Part shown: positions 12,850-24,356 of the stretch, in pieces
How the letters are laid out: every line of letters starts with the position of its first letter
Position numbering within the stretch: the first letter of the stretch is position 1
Assembly: GCA_907165135.1 (NCBI GenBank)
Contig: OU015566.1
Coordinates: 11,826,157-11,890,156, forward strand
Source of the DNA: Oikopleura dioica
Lineage: Eukaryota > Chordata > Appendicularia > Copelata > Oikopleuridae
Direction: 5' to 3'
DNA: 64,000 nucleotides
The notes under the pieces: generated by a model
What the model was told of the DNA's origin: nothing
The model's input: the letters and a program-made list of their open reading frames with translations, nothing else
Database searches by the model: none
Position numbers and translations under genes: made by a program

Positions 12850-13605
12850 TATGTATTACCGGGAGCCCTGCATTGGCCGGCATGAGGATGAATTTTTAAA
12901 TTTGGCTGCTCAAGAATTTATTCATGCAGCGCCAGAAACGCCATCAATGAACGTTGGAACGAGTCAGATTTTGCTAGCTGGGTGGATACGGTGAACCTGT
13001 ATCAAAATAGAAATGGTTCGCTTCAGGTGCTGGATACAACAGTATCAATTGGCGACAAGGGCTTGAAGATGAAGATGGCTAGGAATAGAATGATGCTGGG
13101 ACTTTCGGAGGGATTTGAAGCTAAGCAAGTAGAAGAATGCTTCTAGAATGTCTTAAATTTTTAATAGGGCCGTCAGTTCTTGAGGAAATGAATATCTGTT
13201 CTTTCATTTTTTTTCTATTTGAAGAGAGGCTGTTCCATCTTGGCCCTAGAGTTCAGTACTGGGCCAAATAAGGATCATGGGTAGGGTGAGCACACTTGTC
13301 AATTGGTGCGTAGGAGGCGAGCGCAAGGCGGCGCATCGTTGGCTGGCTCAGAACTCAGACCAGCTTCAATTCGAATTCAGAGCACAAAGAAAGAAACTCG
13401 CAACTTTTTGGAACTAACGAGTCTAACCAGAGATCTGTCAGCATAAAGAGTGTCAAGAGCTTTTTAGAAGAAACTAATGTTGAATTATTTAGAGAGTTGG
13501 AATATGCCGTTTCGAACGATTCAATACGACCACGATTTAATGGTAAATAAGAAATGTTGCCACACCTACTTTTTTCTCAAAGAATATTTGCCGATCAATG
13601 AGGCC
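12850..13605 (+). other. possible small multi-exon gene, frame broken
   Basis: An ATG at about 12850 (MYYREPCIGRHEDEF) opens a frame that reads well up to FIHA near 12930. The coding-looking sequence then continues in another frame (ARNAINERWNESDFASW...) to about 13130 with no intron possible between them. A further stretch ending SNDSIRPRFN then EYLPINEAR* (about 13370-13605) is joined by a good 40-bp intron. The pieces may form one gene with a frameshift, a pseudogene, or a sequencing error. No family recognised. Confidence 0.3.
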
Positions 13606-13782
13606 AGATGACACGATCCTCGTTGATTCCATTCTCAAAGGAGCGGATCTTTGTCGACGGCGGGAGAATCAAGGAAGGTTGAGAAAAGTCCATTGTTCTA
13701 GATAAACAGGAAGGCTTTTTTGCCCGATGTTTCACTAAACAAACAATGAATGCAGTAGTTTTTATGATGAAATTTCGCGCCA

Positions 13783-14295
13783 TTGAAATCTCAACTCTCC
13801 AAAGTCAATTCCTACCGTGAGATTCCCTTCCAAACTGAACCAAATACAAGCCGACGTCCAGAAGCGCGAAGCTTCGATCCCTTCCACTCTGGTTTCAATC
13901 CCGAAGCTGATCCGATCATTCCCACCAGCGAAGAATACCCTCTCCGAGGCGAAATCAGCCCAACTTTGCCCCGACGATCGATTGTAGAATCCTCGGATTC
14001 TTCCTCCGACGATGAAAAATTCCGCCACAAACCCTGGATCACCGAAAACATTCTCGGTAAGCGCAAATCGCAACGATCCTTTTCTAATGGCAAAATAGAA
14101 ATGATTGTTGTCCGGGATCGACTTTACCAGAAAATGAAAACGAACCCCTGCGCAGAGACTTCGCAGACATACAAAAAGGTGCGTAACATGGTGGTAAGCA
14201 TGACGCGCAATGCCAAGCGGGCCTTTGAAAAACGCTCTCAGAAACAGGCACCCAATTTTAGATCTAAGCACAGCCTGCCTAAAAAGCATCACTAG
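13783..14295 (+). CDS. ORF with LINE ORF2 linker-like segment
   Basis: Continuous 170-codon ORF. The C-terminal half (HKPWITENI ... RDRLYQKMK ... YKKVRNMVVSMTRNAKRAF) has the pattern PWIT-x(n)-RD-LY-KxK-x(n)-Y-KK-RN-V-x(4)-R-AKR-F. In non-LTR retrotransposons this pattern lies between the endonuclease and reverse transcriptase domains. No endonuclease or RT motif is adjacent on either side, so it is either a short relic of such an element or a host protein that captured this piece. The N-terminal half is Ser/Pro-rich with an acidic patch (SSDSSSDDEKF). The antisense ORF over the same bases has no recognisable features. Confidence 0.4.
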   Translation: MKSQLSKVNSYREIPFQTEPNTSRRPEARSFDPFHSGFNPEADPIIPTSEEYPLRGEISPTLPRRSIVESSDSSSDDEKFRHKPWITENILGKRKSQRSFSNGKIEMIVVRDRLYQKMKTNPCAETSQTYKKVRNMVVSMTRNAKRAFEKRSQKQAPNFRSKHSLPKKHH

Positions 14296-16760
14296 TTTAA
14301 CCTTTCTTCCTCTGTTCAATCTTTCTTAACAATTCAAAAAAGAAAACAAATATAGAAATTTCCTGTATTAAAACAACTAAATTCATAAATAACAATTTTT
14401 ATGTCCGCCATGTTATATTTATCTTACTACTTTTCTACTTCTGCCCATTTGCTGGAAAATGTTTCCAGGCCTAAACAAAAGTCCCTCTCTTTTTTTAAAG
14501 AAGAACTTGTATATTCTACTGTAATGTTTTGATCGGCAAACTGATCATGTGACCTTTCGTATTTTTTTCATGTTCGTTTCTGAGATTCGTTTTTTCCAAA
14601 GTACCCTGCGCGGCTCTTTGCTGCTGATTGTAATTGCCGCCCCTGCTCGCTCCCGCCGACAGAAGAACACGTCCCTGACGAACAAAAAAACTGACACATT
14701 TATAGACTTTACCAAATGTGTTTGTTTGACGGGTTGATCGCGGTGATCCCCACGCATCCCTCTTCTGCCGTTCTGTCTGCCAGACAGTCTGTCCTAAGAA
14801 ACGGTTGTCCGAGGAGCCAGTTTTGTTCAGTTTTAAGGCCACGTCGGACAACCAAAACGGTAGTTAGGAGGGACAAACGAAAACAACACAACAGAGATAG
14901 GAACTGTCCCGAGCGCGAGAGATTTAAGAAGAACCGCTCCGAGGACTTAGATACAAAAAGATCACCAGGCAAATGTTCCAAATTACGGACTGTGTATCGC
15001 TTCAAAGCCTTGGTGTTTCTGAAAAGTTGAGCTTGAAGAAATGACAGCGAAAGTTGTATAATTGAGTAGCTTCTTTTCTCAAGCCACTTCGCCAGACTCC
15101 GAGAGCTGAAGCCTAGTTTGTTGGATTTTTCTTGGGTTTTGAAAATACCCAAGACGTAGACTGTAAACGGGACTAGTTATTATAAAATTCACGTCCAAAT
15201 TCAAGTCCAGTTTTATGAACATTTCATAAGTCCGCACTAAAAATCGCCAAAATAAAAGAAAAAAACTTTCCCTTTCCAAAATTTCTCCACTTAGGAAAGG
15301 CTTAAAAATGACTGACCGTTTTCAATCGAACAAGTCTCTAAGCCACATCAAAGTCGCTTCTGTATCTGTATGTGTCAAAAAGCTTGAAAATCAGTCTCTC
15401 GGATAGTTTTATTTAATAACCTGTTGCAAACAAAATCATTGAAATAAAAATATCATACTTCATTTGATAAAACTGCTGTCTTGTTGAGCATAATTGAATT
15501 CGACGGTTCCAATCAACCACAGGCCAAAATTATCGGCTCATCTCATCTCATGCATCAATAAATAGATCTTGTCTTCCTTGATTTCCAGACGATAAATGAC
15601 ACATTAACGATGTGCCAAAAAAGCGTTGCTAGGACTGTAAATAAACGTTTCAAGGAACAAAATTGTAGAATTGAGATCACTTGATAAAGTGTTTTTTTAT
15701 TGTTATCATTGTAAATAAAATTGATAAAATAGAGTGTCTTTTGATAAAAAAAAAGCTTTACCAGTTGTCAGAATAACGAAAAGAGTGCTATTTACTGCTC
15801 CTTTGAAGTGGTAGAAGGTCATGTTTTTGGCGTTGGGTTTCGGCGTTGTGAGGTGGCCTCCGTGCGGTTTTTCAACAGCCGCGCCACAACGCTTCAACAC
15901 ACACACACGCGCACAACGACTACCACACAACACGAGAAAGCGACAGGTTTGAAACTCGATCGCTATCTCCCTCTCCCCGCACATCACGCACGCGTTTTCG
16001 ATTTTTTTACAAACACGATAACATTTTTTCAAGCGCTAAAGATAAAGTTTAAATATTTTTTTATAAAAAAAAGAAGAAGAAAATAAAAATGTAGAGAGCT
16101 GTGGCGAAGAAGATCACATATAAAAATAACGTAAGATTAAAATAATTAATTCAAGGAATAAAATTTCACTGACAGTACCTTCGGAACCAAAATTTAGGTT
16201 CAAGTTTACCGTGAAAATCCACTGAAAATGGATATAAGCCACTTAAATTTTAATAAATAATATTCATATCGTCTATAACAAAGATTGAGTTCACGTCAAA
16301 GATTATGGTTCTAGATATGTTCATTCTTCAAGAAAATATTCAATAAATTGAATAACACGTGCATAAGTGCTAAAAACAGAACTTTCAGGAAAGTTGAATT
16401 TGTGTGAGCGGGAGAAAACGGCAAGTTGTTTGTTTTGATTTCTGAAGTCGATCGGCTGTGTGGCAACGTTGCTTTGTTTGCTATGTTTGGTTGTTGACGA
16501 GAGGACTCAAACTCAACAAGAAAGAAGAAAAAGAGAGATCCAAAATCACCGTAACAAAGAGCGCGCTTTCTCTAATCTGCAAATTACAACAACAGAAGAA
16601 GATGGAAATTGACAGGAATCGGATTTAACAGCTTTGGTAGATATTTCGGTCACCAAAATTTTTAATTTCATCGACCATCATTGACGTAAAATGAATATTT
16701 TTTGGAGACACATTTCTTGAGGCCCCAAAATCATAAAAAAACAAGAGGATCTAAAATCCA
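14296..16760. other. long intergenic region, no gene supported
   Basis: Short ORFs only (for example 14716-15030 plus and 14709-15152 minus), with no splice-consistent continuation and low-complexity composition. About 15890-15940 has a CA/CG-rich run (repeated ACACAC and CGCGC). The part near 16,600 probably contains the promoter of the plus-strand gene starting near 16.8 kb. Confidence 0.5.
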
Positions 16761-19047
16761 AAAATAAGCATATTTAAAATCGATGCAGCTGTAAAAGGTG
16801 CTCCGGACGGTGTCAAGTTTTTATCGACCGTCTTGAACAAGCAGCTAGGATTGAAATCGACTCATCTGCTGGACAAGGATGTTCTTTTTGGTAAGGCTAA
16901 TTGTTTGTCGACAACATTCGAGGACATGGTTTATTTTAGATAGTGGCAAGATGGAGAAGCTGTTCCTCGACCATGTGTTGCTCCTCTGGAGCGTGAAGGA
17001 ACGCGAGAGCTGGAGGGAGAAAGTTGAGGAGTATTTACGCGATCGATTGAAAAATATACCAGTGCTCAAGTACACGGATAAGCTCGGAAAACAGGCTGAT
17101 GGAAACTGGGTCTTCTCGAACAAGGCTCAATTTTATTCCAATGGGTAAGCCGCACCTTATTTTGATCGAAGACAAATCCTAAAGCTCTTATATAGAGCTC
17201 AAATACCAGAAGACATGACTCAATTCTACCATCCATCGAGCCTCGACGAATCCTTCCCAAGAGAGTCTTCTCAAGAAGATCATCTCCGAAACTTTCTTCT
17301 TTCGGTTCGAAATGCCCACAATGGCTCGATTGCTCCAGCACTTCTCTTCTCTGCTTTCGTGTTGAAATTCCACGAGCCCGTTTTTGAAGTCTTGCGGTTA
17401 TCCAGCGGTGCTGCGAAAGCCCCAAAATTTTTGTCGTCGAAGAAGGCTGGACTTCTATGTAAAAGCTTTTCGAACATCACGAGCATAAAGGATGGAGTCA
17501 ATGTTGTTGAGAACGAAGAGCACATTGTCGATTTCTTGAATTCAAGCGATGGAGATGTTTTCGAAAACGTTTTGGTCGAGATTCCTTTTAGCGAAAACAT
17601 GACAAGTTCCGCGAATTCAAAAGGTTTTTTCAATTCCCATGTTCGATCACTATCTAATTTTTTTTCAGAATTCGTCAAGAACTGGGTAAAATCACCAAGC
17701 TCCAAGTACAACTGCCTTTCACAACTCATCAAGCTTGAGAAGGCTCTCTCGGCTGACTCGTTTGACGAACGCTTCCGAGGATGGCTAGAGCTTATAAACA
17801 AAAAAGACAAAGAAATTAAGATCAATCTAGCGATTCTGTTTGCGACTGTGGAGCTTCTCGGTGACATTCACGGAGATTGGGACAAAGCAAAAGTCCAGGT
17901 TGCTATTTTTATTAAAAGATATTTTGAAAAATATGATTTTAGGAACTCGCATCAAAAATTTTGGGCGACGACTTCAAATCACCGTTGAAAAGACCTGCTC
18001 ACAACGGATTTCTTTCAACAGTTGCAAATAAGCTTCCGCGAATAGAGTCTGTTCCGACTGTTCAGTCGCACCTTGGAGCAGTAGCACTGGCAAATTATCA
18101 GCCACAAGTATCGTCTTCCTTTCCTTCTTCATCCCTTGCATCATCGCTTCTGAAAACGACGAGTTCGTCAGTTTCTTTCACCGGAGAGCATGAAAACCTT
18201 CCGCCCATTGATGGATTAGGTCAGTAAAATCATAAAATCAATGTTTTAATTGAATCAAGGAGGGCTAATATATTCATCACGACCGGAACAAAAATATCTT
18301 CTCTTTCTCCACCTGCCCCGCCCGGACAGAATTCATCGACTGTGAGCTTTTCCGGTGACGCGGAACCCCAGAAAGAAGAAATAGAAGGTAGGACTACCTT
18401 GGAGACAAAGCCTTAGTTTATTTAGCTTTGATGCAGAATCCACTGACAACCGAAAACATGCATAAAATCGTCAACGCAATAATCGCTTTCTTCCTCGGAC
18501 AAATTCCGCCGAATCGAGACCCAAAAGACTTCATTCGCAGCTCTTACAGAACAAGAGACAGTACTGAGGTCTACCTCGCTCTTCGACTTCCGATTCTTCG
18601 GCGGCTGCTGGATGCGGAGACAAGGAAGGTATTCCGCGATATTTTGGACAGCTGTGGAGGACAAAGACAACAAACAAGATTTGGCTCTGATTCGACCTCG
18701 GCGCAGCTTATTCCGCGAGATTTGGTTTCCAAGACGAATTTGGACAGGATCGAAGTGATGATAAGAAATAGAGCTGGTAAGTTGATCAAGACAAGTCTTA
18801 CTTGAATACTGTCTGTGTCAGATTTTCATCGTTGATTTCAGAACAACGAAAAATGCTTCAAACGACCCGTCCTCTCGGAATGCCCTCGATGGTCCATTCT
18901 GGACTCAGTTTGCTACCCGAAAACCTGCAAATGCTAAACGACTGCCCACCGCAAAAACAGCTCAAGCTCGGAGATATCCTGACAGAGGAGAACTCGTTAT
19001 CGTTTGATGCCGAAGAGTGTTCTGTAAAAATTGAAGGTGTTGAGTAG
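16760..19047 (+). CDS. unrecognised multi-exon protein, 5' end uncertain
   Basis: Eight exons fit together: about 16760-16890, 16940-17144, 17196-17623, 17669-17898, 17943-18223, 18260-18387, 18426-18776 and 18842-19047, with GT-AG introns of 36-65 bp. The N-terminal 300 residues look globular and helical (VEEYLRDRLKN, LLFSAFVLKFHEPVFEVL). A Ser/Pro-rich linker and another helical block (PLTTENMHKIVNAIIAFF) follow, and the protein ends in an acidic tail. No signal peptide or membrane segment. The intron 17624-17668 is 45 bp, so skipping its removal keeps the frame; it was called because it has GT, a long pyrimidine run and CAG. The first exon may lack its true start; an in-frame ATG is at 16951. 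No family could be named. Confidence 0.7.
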
Positions 19048-19486
19048 AATTATTTATTGCAAACTATTTATATAATAAAAGAGAGCTGATTTAGAGTTGT
19101 CATGATCTGTTTTTGCAAAAAAAGAGAGAGCAACCAAGAGAATCAGTGGACTAAGGCCTAAGCATGAAGGCTTTTCAGTACGACGTGTTTACCAAAAATC
19201 TGACCTATCAATTCGTAAATTTTTTAAGTGAATTCAAGGCAAGAGAATCTCCTTTGAATAGATTCCTTTCGAAATTATGATTAGGTTCGTTAACCCCGTG
19301 AACCAAAACCGGCATGTGAACATGCCCCTTTACCCTCCGATAGCACAGTTTCAAACGAAGGTATCGATGTTCGCTACTGTCTCACGGAAAATTATCAGTA
19401 TTTATTGCTCCCTGCTGCTATTCTCCGCCCCGATCGACTAACGGTTTTTAACTAACGGGTCAGAAGTATTTCTGCTCATTTTCAAA
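19048..19486. other. intergenic, pannexin upstream region
   Basis: AT-rich start with an ATAATAAAA-type 3' end signal just after the stop at 19047. No exon seen; presumably the promoter of the pannexin gene. Confidence 0.5.
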
Positions 19487-21400
19487 ATGAGCATCCCGGC
19501 TTTCGCTGTGGCCTCTGCCCTTGAGGCCTCGAACGTGCTGGTCGACAAGAAAGAGAGTTTCACGATCAAAGCAATCTTCAAAACTGATCGTTTTGTAACG
19601 AATGCTCTGACTGCCCTGCCTGCTATCGCCTTGGCCTCCCTTTTGGTAAGAGGTTTTTTCAGCAGAGTCATTCAAGAGAAATTTAGATTATCAAGCCGTC
19701 GAGTTTTACGACGGACATAGTCACTTGTACCATCAGGACCAAGCCTGAAGCGCACTCTCTCTCTGGTCATCTAATCCACGATAACTCCCAGCTCGCCGAC
19801 CAAAACTTCATCAATGCCTACTGCAACGCCAACTTGAAGAACTATACAGTCGATGCAAATGGAATTGTTGCTCCTACCAAGCCGATGTCTTACAAATTCG
19901 TCAAGATGTTTCCTTTCCATTTGCTGACTCTGATCATAATTGGTGGCTGGGTAAGCAATCTTCAGAAAGATTTAGGTCACATGTAAAATTTACTCAAGAC
20001 TGGACTTTGCTGGGAGATAACGAGTAAAAAACGGTTGAGCCAGGCTGAGTATCTTTTCGATGGCTTGGAAGAAGCAGCAGGAGACCTTATTAATGCTCTC
20101 CGCTCGATTTCCCATCTTCTGGCTGCGAAAACCACGAAGAAACTCAAAAAAACTTCTCAGAGTGGTGGAACTTTGGCGAGAATGAAGGCGAATCGTAACG
20201 TTTAGGGTTAATTACTTAGCTATAAGTATATATTTTACGTTGAAAACTGAACCCCGAAAAGCGAGAATGTCTCATCGAGAAACTCAAGCCATGACCCTCT
20301 GCAAACTGGACTCCTACCCGGCTGATGCAACAATCACACGAAGAAATAATAATGGCTACGACCACGATTCTGACAAAGAAGATACTGAAGCCTTTATTGT
20401 TTGTAACTTACGGCGAACACCTAAGAGTAAAATTCAATTTTAGAAAAATGACTCTCAAGTGGACATGAACGATGAAGAAATCCAATCTTTCCGAAATCTT
20501 TCGCATAAAATTCAGGAACTGGAGGTCAGATCGAGAAAAGATAGGAATTTATAGCCACATGACATCCTTTTGTCAGACGTCTCTCGACAAGTACTACGCC
20601 GAGAACAATATTTATGCGAAATTCATCGAGTTTGATGAGTATCTTGAGACCCGCGCATCCTCGAAACAATTCATCAGAACCGTTGATCTGAACAGATTGA
20701 ACTCGTTTCTGATGACTTTGGTTTGTGCTGGGACTCTAGGATACTTCTACATCTGGCGACTTCTCTGTAAGAAACAAACTTGATTCAAATAATCTGAATA
20801 TTGCAATATTTTAGTCGTTTCGAAGGGTATCAATTGCAAACTGCCTGAGGTCTACTGGTACAAATACATGCCAAAAGCCTTGAACATTTCGGAAGGACCC
20901 CAAGAAGAGCAGACATGGACCACGACCAAATGCTACTTCAAGAGCTTGGGCACTTGGGAACGATTCGCGGAGATTCTCTTTGTCCTCTATGTTTTCATGG
21001 CTTTGTTTCAGGTAGAGATAAATTTTTGCCGACTCAGCCAACAGAGCTTATTCTAGATCTTTTTTGCCCGCAGCTCATCTCTAAATTGGAAGAAGGCTGA
21101 TCGACTCATCAAATATCTTCCTCTGAACATTGCCCTCAAACGAAACTCAGTGACTGACCTGCATCTTTTGATTGCAAAAGTTTCTGAAAACGAAAATGCC
21201 AGAAAGGTAAAAAAAAATAAGGAACTAAAGATTCAATATTTTAGTCAATTGCCATGTGCGACAAGGTTCTCTCGGCCTTGGAAAAATACGAGCAAGAGGA
21301 AAAATTCCTGCCTGTTCTGATGGAAGTCATCGTTTGGTCTGCGACAGACGAAAAGGTTGGCGATATCGTCAAGAAAGTCCTCCAGCCGAAAGACAAATAG
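19487..21400 (+). CDS. pannexin (large-pore channel)
   Basis: Nine exons: 19487-19645, 19687-19950, 19999-20194, 20262-20398, 20444-20524, 20577-20766, 20815-21011, 21057-21206, 21245-21400. Four membrane segments are clear: about residues 40-58, FPFHLLTLIIIGGW, FLMTLVCAGTLGYFYIW and FAEILFVLYVFMALFQIFF. Each extracellular loop holds two cysteines (VTC ... AYC; INC ... TKC), the pannexin/innexin pattern rather than the three of connexins. FVKMFPFHLL resembles the pannexin TM2 start, and the C-terminal IKYLPLNIAL ... DLHLLIAKVSENENARK matches the conserved pannexin tail. The intracellular loop is long and includes a polar, Asn/Asp-rich part (exons 4-5). The exon 3 to 4 junction removes an in-frame stop at 20203; without that splice there would be two half-genes. 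Confidence 0.87.
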
Positions 21401-21850
21401 AAAGCCTTCTTTATTCCTGCAACTCTTATCCTGACTTTCGCATTTGCAGTAAAAATACTCCTGCCTGGCCTTGGAATCATGTTAATTAAAACTTTACCAA
21501 GATTCCGAGGTCATGTCGGGAGCCATCTAATACTAACCCTAGTAGACTTTTTTGCTCAAATAATCTCCTCTGTACCCTTTCTTCCTTATTCTTACGTGAG
21601 CATTAAACTAACTTTCAAATAATAAAATCGACAAAACTGATGTTTTCAGATATTGTGTATAATTGTAATGAATAAGGGAAAATACCCGAATAATGAAAAT
21701 AAATCAAAATGTCAAGTCAGGCTGACTTAGTCAGCGAGAAACTCATTCGCAACATTTCCTTTTTACGGCGTTAGAGGGAAAAGTTTCCTTATTTGATTAT
21801 TATGATTTCTCGCTCACCAGCTTATTTACTATAAACAGAAAAATAACACG

Positions 21851-22274
21851 ATGAACATTGACCGTTCCACAAGAAATGACCAGATAATCAGGATCGCAGA
21901 TCCACCTTCCTACGAAGTCTCTATGTCTACAGCTCAGTGGACATCAGGTAAACTTAAGCTAGCAAAACCAAATTGACTTAAAATAAGTCCCGATTCCGCT
22001 TTCTCCAAGCCAGTCCTATACTCAACCTGCAACTCAACAACGATTATCTCAGAACAAAAGAAATTTTATGAGAGAATTATGGGCTAGTATTTATTCGCTA
22101 CTTAGATATGCAGCTGCTTATGTTCTTTGCTTATTTTTTCTGCTGATCTTTGCAGCAATTCCAGTTATCTTTATTCACCTCGTAACTTCCAAAATAAGTT
22201 CATTTTTTAGTTTCTTATTTATTCTTGTGTACTGTGCTTTTATTTTTCGCATAATTTATGATTGCACAAAATAA
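21851..22274 (+). CDS. small PPxY-containing two-TM membrane protein (copy 1)
   Basis: Two exons, 21851-21947 and 21988-22274, joined by a 40-bp intron. The protein has about 127 residues. A polar N-terminus carries the WW-domain-type motif PPSY (IADPPSYE), followed by AQWTSVPIP. Two hydrophobic helices (AAAYVLCLFFLLIFAAIPVI and SFLFILVYCAFIF) come before a short charged end. It is paralogous to the gene at 40947-41361, sharing IAD-PPSYE and WTSVPIP at the same exon junction. Function unknown; PPxY motifs often recruit NEDD4-type ubiquitin ligases in small membrane adaptors, which is inference here. Confidence 0.75.
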
Positions 22275-22544
22275 TATCTGTGCTGCATCTTTTTTCAATT
22301 TTTCCTTTTACGGACACTGATCTTTTTGTTTCTTTTATATTTTCCTGCTCATTTTAAGGACAAAAAACATCGAAAAATTATGATTTTTATGTTTATTGAT
22401 TGATTTGACTAGAAGGAGTTGTTTCAACAACTCACAGTGAAGTGTATAAAGAGAAATGGTTGAAGGAGAAAGAGAACAGGGCAGAAGGTTGTACGAGCTT
22501 TTGAAGCTTACAGCCAGTGAGAGGTTCTGCCATCGGCGGTTTGA

Positions 22545-23519
22545 TTAGTTTCCATAGACGACTTGGGAGTTGGTCTCCTCGTTGACGAGAGTTCGCTCAC
22601 CGGTGACGGGGTCGACTTGCCAGGTGCGGAAGACGGTGTCGACGGTCTGTGGCTGCTGGACGATGACTGGCTCGGGCTCGACGTAGGTGTAGACGGGCTC
22701 GCATCGGGTCTGACCTTGGGTCATCATCATGTAGAAGATGAGGCTCTCGTTGTTGTCGGAGGAATCGTCAGACATGAGGAGGAGAGGAAGGAGCATGTTG
22801 GTGGAGAAGGCGGTGTTGGGAGCCTGGGACTGGAGGGCGAACATGACGAGGAGCAAGTCAGTGTCGAGACTATCGTTGGACGAGTTGTTGTCGTCGTCGA
22901 GGAGGACAAGTGGGAGGAGCATGTTGAAGTTGTTGTCGAATCCCTGCTGGGTGGTCATGCCGCCGGTCATGGAGTTGAGAAGGACCATGAGGAGGATGTT
23001 GTCGTTGTTGTTGCTGCTGCTGTCGTCATCGAGAAGGAGCATGTAGGGAAGGATGTTATCCATGCCGAAGGGTTGGTTGCCCATGGTGGTCAACATAAGC
23101 ATGAGCATCAAGTTGTCAGAGGAAGAGTCGTTATCATCGAGGAGGAGAAGGGGCAAGAGGTTGCCGAAGACGTCGTCGGTTCGGACGTTGCAATCGTTCT
23201 GCATCATTGTCGAGTAGAGGAAGAGCGAGAGGAAGTCAGTGCCGTTGGAGTTGCTGTCATCGTCATCGAGGAGGAGGAAGGGAAGGATCATGTTAGTGTC
23301 GGCCATGTTGTTGTTTCCCTGCATCATCATCATCATGAGAACGAGAGCGTTGTCGGTGCTGGTAGAGTTGTTATCGTCATCGAGAAGAACGAGAGGGAGA
23401 AGCATGTTCATCTGGTTGGTCTGGGTGGGAGCGATCTGCTGCTGCTGCATCATCATCAGGGCGAGCAGGGACGAGTCGATCGCCTGGGCAAGGGCGAAAA
23501 AGAGGGCGAAGATCTTCAT
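22545..23519 (-). CDS. secreted Leu/Met-Asp repeat protein, six repeats
   Basis: A single uninterrupted 324-codon ORF starting with a signal peptide (MKIFALFFALAQAIDS). The mature part consists of six imperfect repeats of 35-45 residues. Each has a core (N)MLLPLxLLDDD followed by a run of Asp/Asn/Ser and then a second hydrophobic Leu/Met stretch such as LMLMLMLTTM. The C-terminal 60 residues differ and are polar (YVEPEPVIVQQPQ, WQVDPVTGERT). Only two cysteines (one in repeat 2, one after repeat 6). The alternation of hydrophobic and acidic blocks suggests a self-assembling structural or matrix protein, for example of the larval house or cuticle, but that is inference. No known family matched from memory. 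The plus-strand ORF over it is a shadow. Confidence 0.85.
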   Translation of the reverse strand: MKIFALFFALAQAIDSSLLALMMMQQQQIAPTQTNQMNMLLPLVLLDDDNNSTSTDNALVLMMMMMQGNNNMADTNMILPFLLLDDDDSNSNGTDFLSLFLYSTMMQNDCNVRTDDVFGNLLPLLLLDDNDSSSDNLMLMLMLTTMGNQPFGMDNILPYMLLLDDDSSSNNNDNILLMVLLNSMTGGMTTQQGFDNNFNMLLPLVLLDDDNNSSNDSLDTDLLLVMFALQSQAPNTAFSTNMLLPLLLMSDDSSDNNESLIFYMMMTQGQTRCEPVYTYVEPEPVIVQQPQTVDTVFRTWQVDPVTGERTLVNEETNSQVVYGN

Positions 23520-24272
23520 CTTGGCGGTGGTGCTGGTTAGCTCTTGAAGAAGTGAAAAAAGTTTTTTTTTGCTCCTTTTCTTTTAGCTCGTTTGAGTAAT
23601 TGAAAGTTGGAGATTGATGATCTCTACCGGTTCTGGCCGCGGTTAAATATTGCGATGGCCACCTACCGATCGGTTCGTTTCACGCTCGGGTAGAATTCAC
23701 GGCTGATCGGAATCGCGAAACGTACCCATTTGCGTTCTGCAAGACTGAACAGGGATGAACTCGGGGAGCTGATCTGAGGGGATGAAAGAGACACGTATTT
23801 ATGGGCTCATAAAGACATCAGCTTCTTTATGGATAGATTGATTCCTGCTCAGCTGATTTTATATTCTCCATGATCAGACTCTGTTTTATCGCTTTGAGTC
23901 GGGACAAGAAGATGGTAACCATGCAAATCGAATAGATGGTATTTCAAAATTTATTCATAATAAATGCTATACCAGGCAACAAAGATAGATAACAAAATAG
24001 TGACAGTGATTAAATAGGTTTGAAATCTTATATTTTCACTTTTATGTGCCCTTTTAATATTTTTTTTCAATGAAATGGAATAAGCGAGAAGCAATTCAGC
24101 TACCCGTCGAGTAATGGCACAAATGGAAAAGAAAATTCTAGCGAAGATAATTGAGTGTATATCTTTTGTTTAAATTGAGTAACTTTTTGAAAAACTGGTT
24201 GACAGGTGGTAAATTAGGATAGTGAAGAGTAGAAAATAGGAATCGTTTTCCCGAGAAGAGGCTGATTTTTAT
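23520..24272. other. intergenic between divergent 5' end and syntaxin 3' end
   Basis: Contains the likely promoter of the repeat-protein gene (23520-23800) and the 3' UTR of the last alternative syntaxin exon. No other exon seen. Confidence 0.45.
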
Positions 24273-24356
24273 CTAGCCAAGGCCAAATGTCTTCCAGAGC
24301 CAGCCGACGAGCATGAGAATCAGCAGCGTGCAGCAAGCGAGAATTGCAAGTTTTTT
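24273..24356 (-). other. syntaxin alternative anchor exon 5
   Basis: Acceptor TTCCCTTAG, then [27 protein letters not shown] in total (28 codons with stop). Two adjacent cysteines at the cytoplasmic face could be palmitoylated, by analogy with vertebrate syntaxin 1. Confidence 0.7.

Noticed and set aside
13762-14319. 185-codon minus-strand ORF
   Set aside because: Antisense to the LINE-like ORF; no domain and no splice context.
14709-15152. overlapping ORFs on both strands
   Set aside because: No homology, no splice pattern; low-complexity charged residues.
20472-20783. uninterrupted ORF MKKSNLSEIF... reading into pannexin exon 6
   Set aside because: Reading through the 52-bp intron 20525-20576 gives this frame, but splicing links the two frames that match pannexin.
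22563-23540. 325-codon plus-strand ORF with His/Val/Glu-rich repeats
   Set aside because: Antisense shadow of the Leu/Asp repeat protein; repeats on one strand automatically give repeats on the other. The minus frame has a signal peptide.
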